A stretch of 64,000 nucleotides of DNA from Aselliscus stoliczkanus (taxonomy: Eukaryota > Chordata > Mammalia > Chiroptera > Hipposideridae): the NCBI GenBank assembly GCA_033961575.1, contig CM066735.1, forward strand, positions 86,245,449 to 86,309,448. Reading direction: 5' to 3'. Shown here one piece after another: positions 1-11,760 of this stretch (position 1 is the first letter of the stretch; every line of letters begins with the position of its first letter). The position numbers and the translations under genes are program-made. The notes under the pieces are model-generated. The model did no database searches. It worked only from the letters and a program-made list of their open reading frames with translations, and was not told the origin of the DNA.

Positions 1-769
1 GTGTATCAACAGGGTTGTAGAAATCAGTTCTCCTTTTCTGCATACCTACTGATAAGAGTTGGCTCTTTCTGCTTGTTTGGCCAGACTGCGGTACTGGGAG
101 GAAAAATAGCCCAGTAAGTATAGAGATCCCCACTTGCTTTGGAAAAGAGTTGGGGTCTATTTTCTACCTTGACAAGCTCTGGATAGTTTTCCCTTTCTAA
201 AGAAGAACTGGGAATGCTGGTTTTGGGTAGTTCAATAGTACAGATCTGAATGTGGGGTGTGGAGACCCAGGAGAAGGGGGCAGACTCTTATCTGAGAGGT
301 TTGTTGCTGGCATGGCTGAGTCATTTCAAGTCAGAAACTTGAGAAAATGAAAGAAAGCAGGGCTATGGAGAGATCAAACAGAAATAGTCAGGCGGGCACA
401 CGCCTTGGGAGTATCCACACTTTATTGGCAGCAGAAGCACAGGCCAGTGGTGCATAGGACTCTTTTGGGTTAAGAGTTGGAAAGTGTAGTTTCTGTCTGT
501 GGAGACAAAGAGCCAGGACAAACCAAAACTGCTCAGAAATAGAGCCTGTTTCTAGTCTCAGATAAAAAAAATTGCTGATATGTCATTTATTTTGCATCTC
601 CCAGCTATGGGATGGCCAATTATTCATTTTACATGACTGGGTAATTTGAACACCAAGATGGGGGGCCCAAGGAAAGGAACTAATTGTATTTTAATTACCT
701 GAGCCAACTTGGTACCCTCTCATATCTCCGTCTTTACTTATGGGTTAGGCTTCATCCCAAAATGACTTT
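1..769. other. Unique sequence, nothing recognised
   Basis: No repeat, open frame or RNA gene that I recognise. Composition is ordinary mammalian intergenic or intronic DNA. Confidence 0.5.
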
Positions 770-905
770 GAAATTTTTGCTTTATCTCTCTTAGTCTAAG
801 TTTTATTATGAGGAATATGAAGATTGTAACGCCTATCTCGCAAGGCTGTTTAACATTGAGTGATGGAATGAATATAAAGCACTGAACACCAGTGATGGAT
901 GCAAA
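770..905 (+). mobile_element. MIR SINE fragment
   Basis: The stretch resembles the 3' half of MIR: a TTATTATGAGGAATATGA core, then CTCGCAAGGCTGTT and a diverged ATAAAGCACT block. MIR is an ancient tRNA-derived SINE shared by all mammals. The copy is badly decayed. Confidence 0.5.
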
Positions 906-1072
906 GTAAACAATGCTGAATAATTCCAGCTTTGGAGACTTTCTCTGGGCTCTGCCCCTTACCCTCAGGTCCAGATCTGTCTGCTATGCTCTGATGCCTC
1001 AGGTTCTATTTCTTGGAACCTAGTTGCTGTCTCTCACCCTAGTTCCCATTATAAGAAAATACGTCTTGTAAC

Positions 1073-1305
1073 ATGGAGGCAGAGATTGGCGCGATGCATC
1101 TACAAGCCAAAGAATACCAAGGTTTGCTGGCAACCACCAGGACCTGGGAAGGATTCTCCTTTAGAACCTTCAGAGGGAACATGGGCCTACCAACACCTAG
1201 AGTTTGGACTTCCAGTCTCCAGAACTGTAAGAAAATTAATTCCTGTTGTTTTAAACTATCCAGTTTGTAGCAATTTGTTATAAAAGCCCTAGGAAACCAA
1301 TACAC
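1073..1305 (+). mobile_element. MaLR LTR, 3' part (MST/MLT1-like)
   Basis: This matches the 3' half of an ERVL-MaLR LTR. It has GGAGGCAGAGATTGG, then ACAAGCCAAAGAATACCAAGG, then TCCAGAACTGTAAGA before TTCCTGTTGTTTTAA, and closes with CCCTAGGAAACCAATACA. The 5' half of the LTR is missing, and no internal retroviral sequence flanks it. The two roughly 65-residue open frames inside are not genes. Confidence 0.85.
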
Positions 1306-2577
1306 CATTTTTAGGGGTAGGCCAAAGAGTTGGCAAATGGAAAACCAAAGCATAGGTAATACAAATGTTAACGAAATCTCAATGGCCACTTATAATTCAA
1401 GGTTAAAAAGAAAAAAAAGAATTGTTAGTAACACCTAGAAAGAGAAAGCTAGGGTGAGCCTGATTCTGGATGGAGGTCCCAAGAAGGGAACATCTATGTC
1501 TTAACCATGCAGGGATGAGTGAATCTGAACCTTTTAGCATGTGAGAAATGAGAAAGGGATCTGGCTGTGGAAAGGGTCAGGATCCAGTGACTTACAGGTG
1601 TGTTCTGAAACCTTGAGACCCTTGGAAGAAGGGCTATTACAACCAAGGGTTCATTACCCTCCTACAGTTAACTAAAACATTCCGCTTGCAATGCCAGGCT
1701 GACTGATTACACAGAAATAGTGAGGGTGGTTGATACAACTCTTGATTATTAGGAAAATATTTGATTTCCTAGTCTCAAACAATTCTCCTCTTATTACTTT
1801 TCTGGATGAGAAGCAACCCTTTGAAATGAAAATACAACTTCCCTCAGCTAGTAAAGAGTATACTCTGACCTGATATAAAGGGCAAGCATTAACAGAGTGA
1901 GCACAGGACAAAGGGCAGTCACACTGCATTAACCCCGTTGGTGTGCCAGCTCTGATTCCAATGATTTTTTCAGCATTTGAAACATCAAGCTCTCTGTTCA
2001 AATATTTATGACAATGTCTGGTTGTTTTGAGGCCTTTAATAGGCCCAAATAAATTTCAGGTACTGAAAATTTGTCAGCAAATGGACTAAATTGCAAATAG
2101 CAAAACTCCGGTTTTAGAGCTGTAAACTTTTATTTTGGCTAAAGCAAAATATTGTAATCTCATCCTAGCATCACCAGTTTAAATGAGTTTTCTTCTCCAT
2201 TTAATTAATCAGGGGATCCCTCTTTAATTACATGATAAAATCTGTTGCAAAGACGACAGTTTTGTCCACTCAGCAAAGTGTTAGAGAGTTGTTGTTTCAT
2301 CTTTTTTTAACTCTTCAGGTGTGTTTTGCATCTTTAAATTGCTTACAACAGTAACTCCAAATTAAGATTATAGAGAGAACACTCAGTTCTTGAAACTTCT
2401 TACACCGAGGAAGACAAAATTAACTCTGTAAACAAGCAACACATATAATGTAGTGTGTCTCAAATGACATTCACTCACGTACCGCTTTCATGATTTCCCA
2501 ACTGTTGTCATTTCTGAGGAACATCTGCATCATTTTTTTGGGGGGGTGGGGAAGGGAAAGGGATGCCCCTTTCATTT
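1306..2577. other. Unique sequence with an AT-rich block
   Basis: No repeat recognised. From about 1990 to 2480 the sequence is AT-rich, free of obvious transposons, and holds homeodomain-like ATTTAATTAATC (near 2200) and TTTAATTAC. It may be a conserved noncoding element, but that is inference only. A purine-rich G run lies at about 2540-2570. Confidence 0.4.
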
Positions 2578-2746
2578 CTTTCTTTTTTATTATTAGTTTC
2601 AGGTGTACAAAGCAATGTAGTAGTTAGACATTTACACCCCTTACAAAGTGGTAACACCCCCAATCTACTGCCCCTTTCACATCGTATATAGCTATTACAA
2701 TACCATTTACTATATTCCCTGTGCTATATTCCACATTGTGACTAAT
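2578..2746 (-). mobile_element. L1 3' end, copy 1
   Basis: Antisense L1 3' UTR: a T-rich lead (the poly-A tail on the minus strand), AGTTTCAGGTGTACAAAGC, GTTAGACATTTACACCCC, and ACTATATTCCCTGTGCTATA. It is cut off by the compound microsatellite to its right. Confidence 0.75.
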
Positions 2747-2748
2747 AC

Positions 2749-2795
<47 letters not shown>

Positions 2796-2886
2796 CACAG
2801 ACACACTATATATATGTGTGTGTGTGTTTGTGAGTGTGTGTGTATATATACATATATATATACACACACACACTATATGTATACAG

Positions 2887-2920
<34 letters not shown>
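2747..2920. repeat. Compound (GT)n/(AT)n microsatellite
   Basis: About 170 bp of alternating purine-pyrimidine sequence: a (GT)n run at 2755-2784, mixed AT, AC and GT blocks, and a pure (AT)n run at about 2888-2919. The several overlapping open frames rich in V, C, Y and I are translations of this repeat. Confidence 0.97.
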
Positions 2921-2927
<7 letters not shown>

Positions 2928-3012
2928 GTTGACATTCAATATTATTCAACTTCAGCTTGAGGTGTATAGCACAGTGTCTACACAGTCTATGAAGTGATCT
3001 CCCTAATAGTCC
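2921..3012 (-). mobile_element. L1 3' end, copy 2
   Basis: A second antisense L1 3' UTR start: AATTATAGTTGACATTCAAT, then TTGAGGTGTATAGCACAGTG and GAAGTGATCTCCCTAATAG. It repeats the part of the L1 3' UTR already present in copy 1, so the two are separate insertions. The AT run on its left may have grown from its poly-A tail. Confidence 0.65.
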
Positions 3013-3310
3013 AGTATCATTTTATGCTTATTTTTTCTTTAAATCAACTATTCTTGCTTAAAACCATTTAACTGAGAAGGAAACTATATGCATATATTGC
3101 CAGAATAAATGGAATAGCATCCTGGGCCACAGGTACATAGCAACTATAAAAATAAATGTATCGCTATTGAAATAAGTGTTAATCTGTGAAAAATCTAAAT
3201 CCATTTGCTATATCCCCAATATTAGGAGTGTCATAATTTTGGAAATAATGACCAATAGTAAGTTTTCCTAGACTAAAAGGCATACATATTCGTAGCATTT
3301 ATCATAGGCT

Positions 3311-3490
3311 GACGATGGTTTTATGCTTGTTACAAACATCCCTTCACTTATTTCTCACTACATCTCTAGGAAGTACTATTATTCTCTTCAATTTGCAGGC
3401 AAGAGCACTGAGATACAGCATTCCAGTCACAGAGGTGGTAAGTGGTAGGGCTGGGATGCAGAATGGCTCCTGGATCTATGCTCTGGACTA
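3311..3490 (-). mobile_element. MIR SINE, antisense
   Basis: Antisense MIR pattern: TAGGAAGTACTATTATTCTC, a diverged TTTGCAGGCAAGAGCACTGA core, CACAGAGGTGGTAAGTGGTA and GCTGGGATGCAGAATGGCTC. Confidence 0.7.
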
Positions 3491-3825
3491 TTAGAGTGTA
3501 GGTTCTAAATATTTTATTGAATCTCTCCCCTTTCCTCCGTTTCTCTTTGTTTAAGTCCTTATCACTTGGATTTCCTCCTGCTTTTCATGCTTATTACATG
3601 AATCTATGCCTGCGGCTAAATTTCCTAAAACTATAGCTATGCAAAGCTGATAAAATCTTAGTGAGGTTTATAGGTAACAGTATTGTGCTAACGATGGTTT
3701 CCTGGTTTTTATAAGGTATTACAGTTATGTCAGTTGTTATTACTGGAGGAGGCAGCACTAAGGATACATCATGTCTCTTTGTACCAGTTTTGCTACTTCT
3801 TGTGCATCTGTGATTGTTTCAGAAA

Positions 3826-4400
3826 AAAATTTAATTTGGATTATTGCAACAGCATCCATGGGAGTCTTCCTTGTGTTTTTGTCTACATATTCTATTCTCC
3901 AACTCTTTTCCTCATGGGATCTTTCTGACTATATTGTATTATCCATCTGTGGTTCTTCCATATCCCTTATCACCTGGAGGGTGAAGCTTTCATTCCTTAG
4001 CATTTTTAAAGATGTGGCCCCCAGCTAGATGTCCAATCCCACCCACTCTCTATGCCCTGCATTTCCTACTGTATTACCATACTGCACTTCCAGTAGAAAT
4101 GCTGTTTCTTCCCCAAAGGCATCATGGATTCCTGCTCTGGGACTTAGCTTCTGCTTCTCCTCCTGCCTGAATGCCCTTCTCAGCTCCTTCCATCTGCTGC
4201 TCTTACTTCATCCTTCAAGGTGAGCAGAAGCTCAGAATTGCTTTCACTGGGATTTTTTTCCTGACCACTTTTCTTCCCCACCTGAGTTCAGGTCCTCTAA
4301 GGTCCCCATAGCACTTGATACATACCTTCATCTTGGCATTTCCTAAGCAGCATCGTATCCATCTATTTAGTCATCTGTTTCATGGGACACTCCATGAGGA
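3826..4400 (+). mobile_element. L2 LINE 3' region
   Basis: Sense L2 signature: GGATTATTGCAACAGC, then CTGCCTGAATGCCCTTCTC, CTTCATCCTTCAAGG, CCCCATAGCACTTGATACAT and TTAGTCATCTGTTTCATGGG. The open frames in this stretch are decayed L2 sequence, not genes. Confidence 0.75.
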
Positions 4401-5659
4401 CTAACATAAATCTACCTTGCATATACAACCCTACCACAGAGTGGGCCTGGAATAATTGGGTTTATTGGGTGAAAAGGAAAGTATCCTTGGGTTTGACCAC
4501 TTTCTATTTTGTCAAAGGTCTTCATTCACTTAACACTAATTCAAACTTCCTTGTCTTCATCACAAAACAATTAAGGAACTGCTATGTTGCTCTCCCCAGA
4601 AGCCACACTTTAGTTTTCCTTTTTAAACATTTTTAAGAGAGATTCATAAACGTACAGAAATAATTTCAATGGCTATCTGTTTATGAGAAAATAAAGAAGC
4701 TTATGGTATTTCTTTGAGATTGAATATTTCTATAGGGAAATATATTGCCTTCATAGTCATTCTATCACCCTAGGCCAGATAAATTTCTACCATTCCCTCT
4801 CTTACCAAAGCTGCCTTTCATTCCCATGGAGCAGATGGTTTTAAGTTCCTTAAATTCCAATGTAAACTTAAGGTTTTAAGTATTTGGAATTTTCAGCTTA
4901 TTTTGTCATGTCTACATTGTACAGAAATATAAGGTAGCTTCAACCATCAAAATGTTCTCCTTTTGATCTTTCAGGTATCATAGAGCACAGATCTGTCCAG
5001 GAAAAGAGAACTCACCACTTTGAGGTTTGTCTTCTTTTGGTTACATAAGGAAAACTTTTTGTTGGTTGGATGTGACCAGAAATTACTTGTCTATGGTGTG
5101 AAATCCATGTGTACACAGAGGGAGCAATAATTAATGGTGAATGGATCCAGCTAGACATATTTCACTCTCTGCAAATGTCTCAAACTAGTTTGAAAGCGTG
5201 GCCTGCTGTAGGATGTCCTCAGCATGTTTAGATCACCACCTTGCTCTGATTTGAAGCCCAGGGGTAGCCTGGGGAAACTCAGGACATATGTTTCAGATGT
5301 TTTTACACTGGAATGACTAACATGTTGATTGAGAACACTTTCTCCCAAACTAGGATCATCCATGGGGGAATTCTGAGATGATTTCATGGCCATTGTTTAA
5401 AATAAGTAGTAAGGATTTCTTTAAAGAATAAGGAAAATGACTTGAGACAGAGTATTGCGTTGAAACTGAGAACCCACAGAGTTGTCATGAGTTGGCAGTT
5501 TGAACTCTGGAAGTGCCTTCTGGTGTTGTCAAGATGTTTAAAAGAGAAGTCTGCTTTCTGCACTGGTGTGCTCTTAAAAATGCAGTTCTCAGACCAGTCT
5601 CCTGAAAAGTCTCCAGGTAGAATTGGTCATGTAATCCTGTGGACTCATGTAGCATTGGT
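4401..5659. other. Unique sequence, nothing recognised
   Basis: No repeat family, exon structure or RNA gene recognised. The short open frames here (102 residues at most) have no recognisable domain. Confidence 0.5.
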
Positions 5660-5905
5660 GATAAGAACAAACCCTACAAGGGGCAGGTGCTCTTCTAAGT
5701 GCCTCCCATGTAGTATCTCATTTAATCATCAGAGCAACCCCTTGAGGTAGATGCAGTTCTTGTCATCCTCCTCCTTTTGCAGAAGAGGAAACTGAGGCCC
5801 AGAGAGGAGAAGTAGTTGTCTGAAGCCACACAGGTAATAAATGACAGGGTATGACTAAACCCAGGCAGCGTAGCTCCAGAGCCTGTGTTGAACCACCCTG
5901 TTACG
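5660..5905 (-). mobile_element. MIR SINE, antisense, fairly complete
   Basis: A well preserved antisense MIR: TAGTATCTCATTTAATCATC, CCCCTTGAGGTAGATGCAG, AGAGGAAACTGAGGCCCAGA, AGCCACACAGGTAATAAATG and CTCCAGAGCCTGTGTT. Confidence 0.88.
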
Positions 5906-6175
5906 CTGCCTCCCATTCCATGTGGGCCAGAGCACTGACCTTGCTAGAAAACAGTCCAGGCCCATGGATGTCTCCTTTGCTGACGGCAGGCTGTGCAGGC
6001 TTTGTGTTGTTCACTCCTATATTCCCAGTGCCGACAAGGTACTGCCAATAGTGGTAAATACTGCCAATAGTCATCAATAGTGGTTGAATTAATAAAGGCA
6101 TCTTCTGTTGACTCAACCATTTGAATTATCAGTAAGACTCAAATATAGGTACACAAAAAGAAATAAGGAAAAGAT

Positions 6176-6305
6176 GAACTTGAAAGTATGAATACCTGTG
6201 TGCAATAGAGAACAGCATGTGCAAAGACCCTGAGGCAGGACGGAATATGGTAAGCAAGATGAAAGGAGTAAAAGAAGGATTCAGATTATCCTGGAATTTC
6301 ATTGG
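6176..6305 (-). mobile_element. L2 LINE fragment, antisense
   Basis: Matches antisense L2 around AACAGCATGTGCAAAGACCC followed by TGAGGCAGGACGGAATATGG. Confidence 0.7.
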
Positions 6306-7590
6306 CTCCGTCCTCATTGTCTCCAGTGTTCATGGATAATTGGCAATAGACAGATTTTCTGGTGAATGTATTCTTTGGAATTAATTACATTACACTCTTT
6401 TTATAACACTAAAATCATGTTCCACATAACTCCCACTTTCCTCAAAAGGAAACTATTCCATGTAATCAGGCAATGGAGGGAGTTTGAAAGGTCAAATATC
6501 CTGTCTTTTTTTTTTAACGTGCAAAGCATTCTGAATTGAGAACTTTTAGGAAATTAAAAAAGGTGAACTTCCTTTCCAGGAACACAGAGCGCTGCTTTCT
6601 GCTCTGCGTTACCCCTGCACAGAGAGAATTCCCATGGACTCACTTATGAGGAAGAACCTAGCTTGTTCTTTCCTTGGCTTTTAAAAATAGGTCAGGATAT
6701 CAGAACTGAAATACATGTACATGTTTATCTTGGTGTCCCAATTTATCCTCTTCTATTTTATAACCTTCCTGTTTGTATGTGTCTGTCTCAGGGAACCACA
6801 TGGAAAACAAATGTTTAATGAGAAGGTTTCCCGCAGAAATAAAAATATAAAAGGTAAAATGTGTTCCTCAGTAAGCCTGCTGCCAGGGGAAATGGGGTAG
6901 GAAGGCAAGTTTCAAACAGATTTTTCCAGAAACTTAGATAAACTGTGAGAATAATTGGTGTTGTTTCTTGAGGGAAACCATTAAATGCCACAATGTTGAA
7001 ATGAATAAAAGCTTAAAAGACTGCAGAGGGCACACTCATTTCCCCTGCACGTAACTGTATAATGCCCTGTTTACAATTACAAATGACTCTGTTCCCAGGG
7101 GAGAGTTACAACTAGATGGCAGTGGGTTGTGGATGCCTGGTGGGTTTCCTAGAGACAACTGAGATGATTAAAATTCCCAGTAACTAGAAAAATAAAATAT
7201 TGATCATAAATATGACACGAGTGAGATTGCTAGTATTTGGCTTGCAAACCGGGTTGCCTTTCTTGGATAGTTTTTGGTAAGCAAGGGTATTTGCTATTGG
7301 CAAATATCATAATTTATTTGGAAGCTTTCATATTTTATTTTGTATTTTATCTTATTTTGCTGGGGTGACTTGGAAGACTAGTGTTGGATTTTTGAAATTA
7401 TTTAGATCTTAACTAAGATTGACTTAGCTGAGATGCATGTGTTTTAAAGGTAACTGAGCTTTGGTGTGGGGTGTTATATAGTAGGTAACAGTGGGTACTT
7501 TACCTGTGAGTCTCATTCATCACCTCTGATTCCTCAAAATCACACCACAGCATCACCATCTTAAATGGTCATGGATCATTATCATTTAAA
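6306..7590. other. Unique sequence, nothing recognised
   Basis: No repeats recognised. The block at about 6890-7420 is AT-rich, without transposons, and holds several homeodomain- and forkhead-like motifs. Conservation cannot be judged from one sequence. Confidence 0.45.
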
Positions 7591-7775
7591 ACCTTATTTG
7601 GATTTTTTTAAACTTTTTTATTTTGAAATAATTTCAGAATAATTCTTTCTATTCAGATTCCCCCAAATGTTAACTGTTATCACATTTGTCATTTATTCTC
7701 TTTCTCTCTCTCTAAATTATAGACACTCTATGTTGATATGTTACACCATTTTAGTATTAGCTTTTTAAGCTGCTT
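7591..7775 (-). mobile_element. L1M 3' UTR fragment, antisense
   Basis: The T-rich lead plus TTTATTTTGAAATAATTTCA, then ATTCCCCCAAATGTTAACTG and TATCACATTTGTC, is the antisense start of an old L1M 3' UTR. Confidence 0.7.
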
Positions 7776-8849
7776 CTAAAAATTTTTTTTTTTTGCCATT
7801 TAATTTTCACGGTGTAAAATGTCAAGCCAAGAAGAAGGTTTTCAGAAAACTAAATATCATGCAATCACCATTTGCTCATACAGCAAATGTAAAGAAAAGC
7901 AAAAACACTATGGTCAACCAAAGAATTTTAGGAACAGGTTTAATGAGAAACAGCAGTCGGGAAAAATGAAACTAATTCCTGCTCCTTTGTGGTATTGGGA
8001 TTTCATAGACATGTTATTTTTCAAAGGAGAACCCTGCACACACTTGTGATGTGCAGATATGTATGTACTCTTAGCCCAGAGAGTGAAAGGCTGTAGGAGG
8101 CAGGCAATTAAAGGGGCAGAATATAAATTTGATAAATGTAGGTAAAATCAATACTGTTGTAGGAGAATAAATAGAGTTTTGATTAATGTAATTATTTTTT
8201 GAAATCCATTTGCAAATTAACTGCCTGTGAAGCTAGGGCTGAAATATAAAGTGCCAGCCCCACACTCTACCACCTTTGTATTTTTTGTGCTCTGCTATCT
8301 TTACACAAGCAGTGTGTGTGTGAGTGTGTGTGTGTGTGTGTGTGTGTAATGAACTTCATCTCATGGAAAAATGAAGATAAGACGAAATGTATTTTTAAAT
8401 AAGAGCAGCTATAATACTTGCTAAAGTGTGAAATATTAGATGGATATTTCTATGTTCATAGTCTATATCCCTTCCTCGATTGAGTGTATTTTGCATTTTT
8501 TATGACCAGTTGATATCCAGGTCACTTCATGAATAGAGACACTTTGTTATATCTTTGGATATTGTCAAAGATCAGCAAAGAGTTTCCATTCATTGAATTG
8601 CCATTATTATGTGGTCAGAATTTAGTTTTGAAAAGTGTTTTAACTGAAGTAATTTGTTATGTTGATAAATTGCCACCAGCTGTTCGAGTTGTGTGGGGCA
8701 TGGCTTGACCTGTGTGGTTTTACTCAGATCAAGATAAGCATCTTCCCTTCATAAAGCCTCTATCTTAAGTCTATTAAAAAACAAAACTAAACTAAACAGT
8801 AGAGCAGTGTGTTACCAAAGAGTATGTTAGGCACAATCCATATCTCTTT
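7776..8849. other. Unique sequence with one microsatellite
   Basis: Nothing recognised apart from the (GT)n tract at 8312-8347. The 76-residue frame at 7819-8049 has no recognisable motif and is probably chance. Confidence 0.5.
8312..8347. repeat. (GT)n microsatellite
   Basis: An interrupted GT run of about 36 bp with a single GAG interruption near its left end. Confidence 0.97.
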
Positions 8850-9015
8850 TTATGTAATCCTTATGACACATTACTAATGGGGAGACTATCATTTCAATAT
8901 TGCAGTTAAAGTGACCCAGACACAGAGAGAAGTGTGAAAAATCACTAACCAGTGTGTGATAAATTCAGTATTTTAATGTAGTTTTCTTGCATGGCAAAGC
9001 CTGTGTTTTTAATCG
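8850..9015 (-). mobile_element. MIR SINE, antisense
   Basis: Diverged antisense MIR: AATCCTTATGACACATTACT, GTGACCCAGACACAGAGAGA and a terminal GCAAAGCCTGTGTTTTTAAT. Confidence 0.6.
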
Positions 9016-9795
9016 TTTTGTTAAATGCCTCTCAAGCTAATTAAAAGAGAATGAATGTGTAAAGAAAGTATCAAGGTGCAGTATGGATCTTCTAAACATT
9101 CTCAATGTATTTCATATCTTGCTAAAGCTGGAATCAGAGCCACAGCCTATGGCTGCATGGTATATGCGCTGCACAAAGGTGCCTGCCCACGAGGGAAAGT
9201 GAGAGCTAACCTGCAGCGCTGGCTGCGCCCCTCTCTGCATCTTCTCTGAGCACCTTGTTGGGTTCCTTTCTTGTTCACTCACAGGGAACACCATTTTCTA
9301 ATACCAAGCAGTAATGGAATGGACACTGATGCTCACACAGCCCACTCAGTTCTTTCCCTTATTTTTTACCTCCATTAGAATGTCTCTTGGAAACTCATTT
9401 GGATGTTTGAAACGGACAGACTATCTTTTCTGTTTCAGGCTAGCTTGTTGTTGGAAACTCTTAAAAATGAGCCCCAGTGATAATATTAATCTCTGTCTTT
9501 GGCTAACCAAAAGTACTGCTATAATTTGCTGTTTACCCAATTCATGCTTTTATTTTCTATCCTCACCCAGACATGCAGTCTACAGTCCCATGGGTAAATC
9601 TCCATGGTCATGTGTATCACTGCAAATAATTGTTTTCTAGTCTGAGGCAATATTTATTTTGCACTCTGCATTTCAAAGTACCTAGAATCTATCTGCTTGG
9701 CCACTGGTTTTTGTTTTTTTTTTGAAATGGAAATTGAATGACTCTTGTGTTTTCTGCAAATGATGACAACAATCAACTTTTATGACCTTGATGTT
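9016..9795. other. Unique sequence, nothing recognised
   Basis: No repeat or gene recognised. The 108-residue frame at 9314-9640 has no identifiable domain and no supporting context. Confidence 0.5.
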
Positions 9796-9812
9796 AAAAA
9801 TAAAGAACTTAG

Positions 9813-9998
9813 GGGCTGCAGGTTAGCTCAGTTGGTTAGAGGGCAGTGCTCATAACACCAAAGTTTCCGGTTCGATCCCCACATGAGCCACTGAGATGCA
9901 CCCTCCACAATTAGATTGAAACAATTATTTGACTTGGAGCTGATGGGTTCTGGAAAACCACTCTATTCCCCAATAAAAACACAGAAATAAAAAAAATA
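9813..9998 (+). mobile_element. tRNA-derived SINE, VES/Rhin-like
   Basis: A complete pol III SINE. The tRNA-related head has an A box (TAGCTCAGTTGGTTAGAG) and a B box (GGTTCGATCCC). The body follows with GATTGAAACAATTATTTGAC, then TTCCCCAATAAAAA and an A-rich tail. It is flanked by a 17-bp target duplication (AAAAATAAAGAACTTAG at 9796-9812 and 9999-10015), which shows L1-type insertion. This head and body type belongs to bat SINEs as I know them. Confidence 0.93.
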
Positions 9999-10015
9999 AA
10001 AAATAAAGAACTTAG

Positions 10016-10325
10016 AACTTATTTTAAAAGATATCGTATTTCTATATGTTTCAATAAGATTAAACAAAATTTGAATAGCAATATTAAAAGTGTTTCCTCC
10101 ACAGTTACAAAAATGAGTGATTATGTCTTTCAGTCATAGAGCATTTAAATACATATATGATAGGGCATTAAAATTCACACTTGGGGATAAAGAACAGGAG
10201 AAGATAGTGAAAGGAGTTCAGGAGTACATAATTTTGAGACCTAAAGTTAGAAAGAAAACACAGAATTAGAATTTGTTTTGTTATCTCCTCCACTCTCCTT
10301 CTCCCTCCCCATTTCATTTTAGCAT
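10016..10325. other. Unique sequence, nothing recognised
   Basis: AT-rich, with no recognisable feature. Confidence 0.5.
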
Positions 10326-10520
10326 CTATTGATTTGGTAAACATTTATTGAGTGTCTGTTATGTTGTAAGGTGAGACCGAAGCAATGTCCAAGTAAGACA
10401 GTACCAAACCTCAGGAAGTGTGCAGACTACTGAGAAGAAACAACATGAAACAACAAATTAGAAAAATAAATAATGAACGATTGGGATGCTTGCTAAGTAA
10501 GGAGAGTATGGGATCTGTGG
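10326..10520 (-). mobile_element. L2 LINE 3' end, antisense
   Basis: Begins with GTAAACATTTATTGAGTGTC, the reverse complement of the L2 terminus, and continues into the antisense block with the ATGTCCAAGTAAGACAGTAC-like segment. Confidence 0.7.
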
Positions 10521-11260
10521 CAGATTGAAAATTGTAGACTAAAGACAGTCTTCCACTCAGCAGAGGCTTCTTCCCCTTTTCTACTCTCAGGACTTTGGAA
10601 CATCACCAGTTCTGTTTGAGAAATGGTGCGAAAATCTCCTCTGTGAGCACGGAATATTGCACATGAAAATTATACAGGTAAATATGTTTGTAGTCATCAG
10701 AATACACACACATATTCATGCACACACACTCCTTGCTTCTGTAAACTTTTAGAAATAAAGACAGAGAAGGGCATGGGCGAAAATCGCTAAGCTTAAGATG
10801 GACTGAGCATGTGCCCAGAGGCATCACTGCCAGTAACAAGGAGCCCAGTGGTCAGAACTGTGTGGGGAGAACTTGTAGATCGCAGGGACTGGTAATTACC
10901 CAGAGGGAGTAGTTTCATGGACCACTTCCCTGCTGTGGCTTCAGGAGAAACATCTTGCCCATCTTCTTCACAGGCTAGTTCAGGAAAGCTGTTGCATCTG
11001 TTGGTTCCTCTGTGGGTGGCTCCATCCTTGTCGTCTTTGTCTTTTCCCGTTCCTGTTTCCTTGCCTTTGTTCTCTGGGGAGCTAGAATGGAGAAGAGGAC
11101 ACAAGAAGCATTTAAGGAATGCAAGTGTTCTTGCTCTTCTGCTCTTTACTCTTGGTTCCCGCTAGTCTTGGGACAAAACTGTGCATTACTAAGGAAACAA
11201 TTATAAACTCTAATTAGACTATCAAAGATTTAAACTAAAAACACATAGCCCTTCGAAAAA
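10521..11260. other. Unique sequence, nothing recognised
   Basis: The three overlapping frames of 64 to 103 residues on opposite strands at 10793-11206 show no recognisable domain and shadow each other. Confidence 0.45.
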
Positions 11261-11262
11261 TA

Positions 11263-11418
11263 CAGTAAAACCTTGGATTGCAAGTAACGTGGTTTGTGAG
11301 TGTTTCACAAGACGAGCAAACATTTCTAGTAAATTTTAACTTGGTAAGGAAGCGATGTCTTGCAATACGGGTAGTTTGTTTCTGGAATGAATTATGCTTG
11401 CAAACCAAGATATTACTG
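11263..11418 (+). mobile_element. TA-flanked MITE (Tc1/mariner superfamily)
   Basis: A 156-bp element flanked by TA on both sides (11261-11262 and 11419-11420). The termini form an imperfect inverted repeat: CAGTAAAACCTTGGATTGCA on the left against CAGTAATATCTTGGTTTGCA read from the right. The TA duplication and short length fit a non-autonomous Tc1/mariner or Tigger-type element. No transposase is encoded. The 85-residue frame that starts inside and runs to 11535 is not a gene. Strand is arbitrary. Confidence 0.85.
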
Positions 11419-11439
11419 TACTCCCACGGTCTGGGAGGT

Positions 11440-11760
11440 CAGGATAAAGTGCTACTTAAGCAGAAACTTATGAGAGTTAGCCAGGTGCCCGAGGAGAAGA
11501 GGATAGCATTACAGGCAGGAGGAGTAGATACATGAACATATAGTGGGACACATGGAACAATCAATCACTAGAGGAATTGAAGGAGGGTGTGGCTGCAGCA
11601 TGGCAGGCATGGGTGGTGAGTGACACAAATGAGATATTGGAGTTAGGCAGAGGCTAAAATCCGCAGGTCCTGGAGAGAACGACCTTAAGCAATTTGGACT
11701 ATATTCCAGAATAATGGGAAGCTCTTCAATGCCTTTACAGAAAAGTCATCAAAAGAAAAA
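11440..11760 (-). mobile_element. L2 LINE fragment, antisense
   Basis: Antisense L2 pattern: GAGGAGAAGAGGATAGCATT, then GTTAGGCAGAGGCTAAAATC, ATTTGGACTATATTCCAGAA and GGGAAGCTCTTCAATGCC. It directly follows the MITE. Confidence 0.7.

Noticed and set aside
2624..2960. Overlapping open frames on both strands rich in V, C, Y, I, H and T
   Set aside because: They are translations of the GT/AT microsatellite.
9813..9890. A possible tRNA gene (A and B boxes)
   Set aside because: The tRNA-like head continues into a SINE body with A-rich tail and target duplication, so it is a retroposon.
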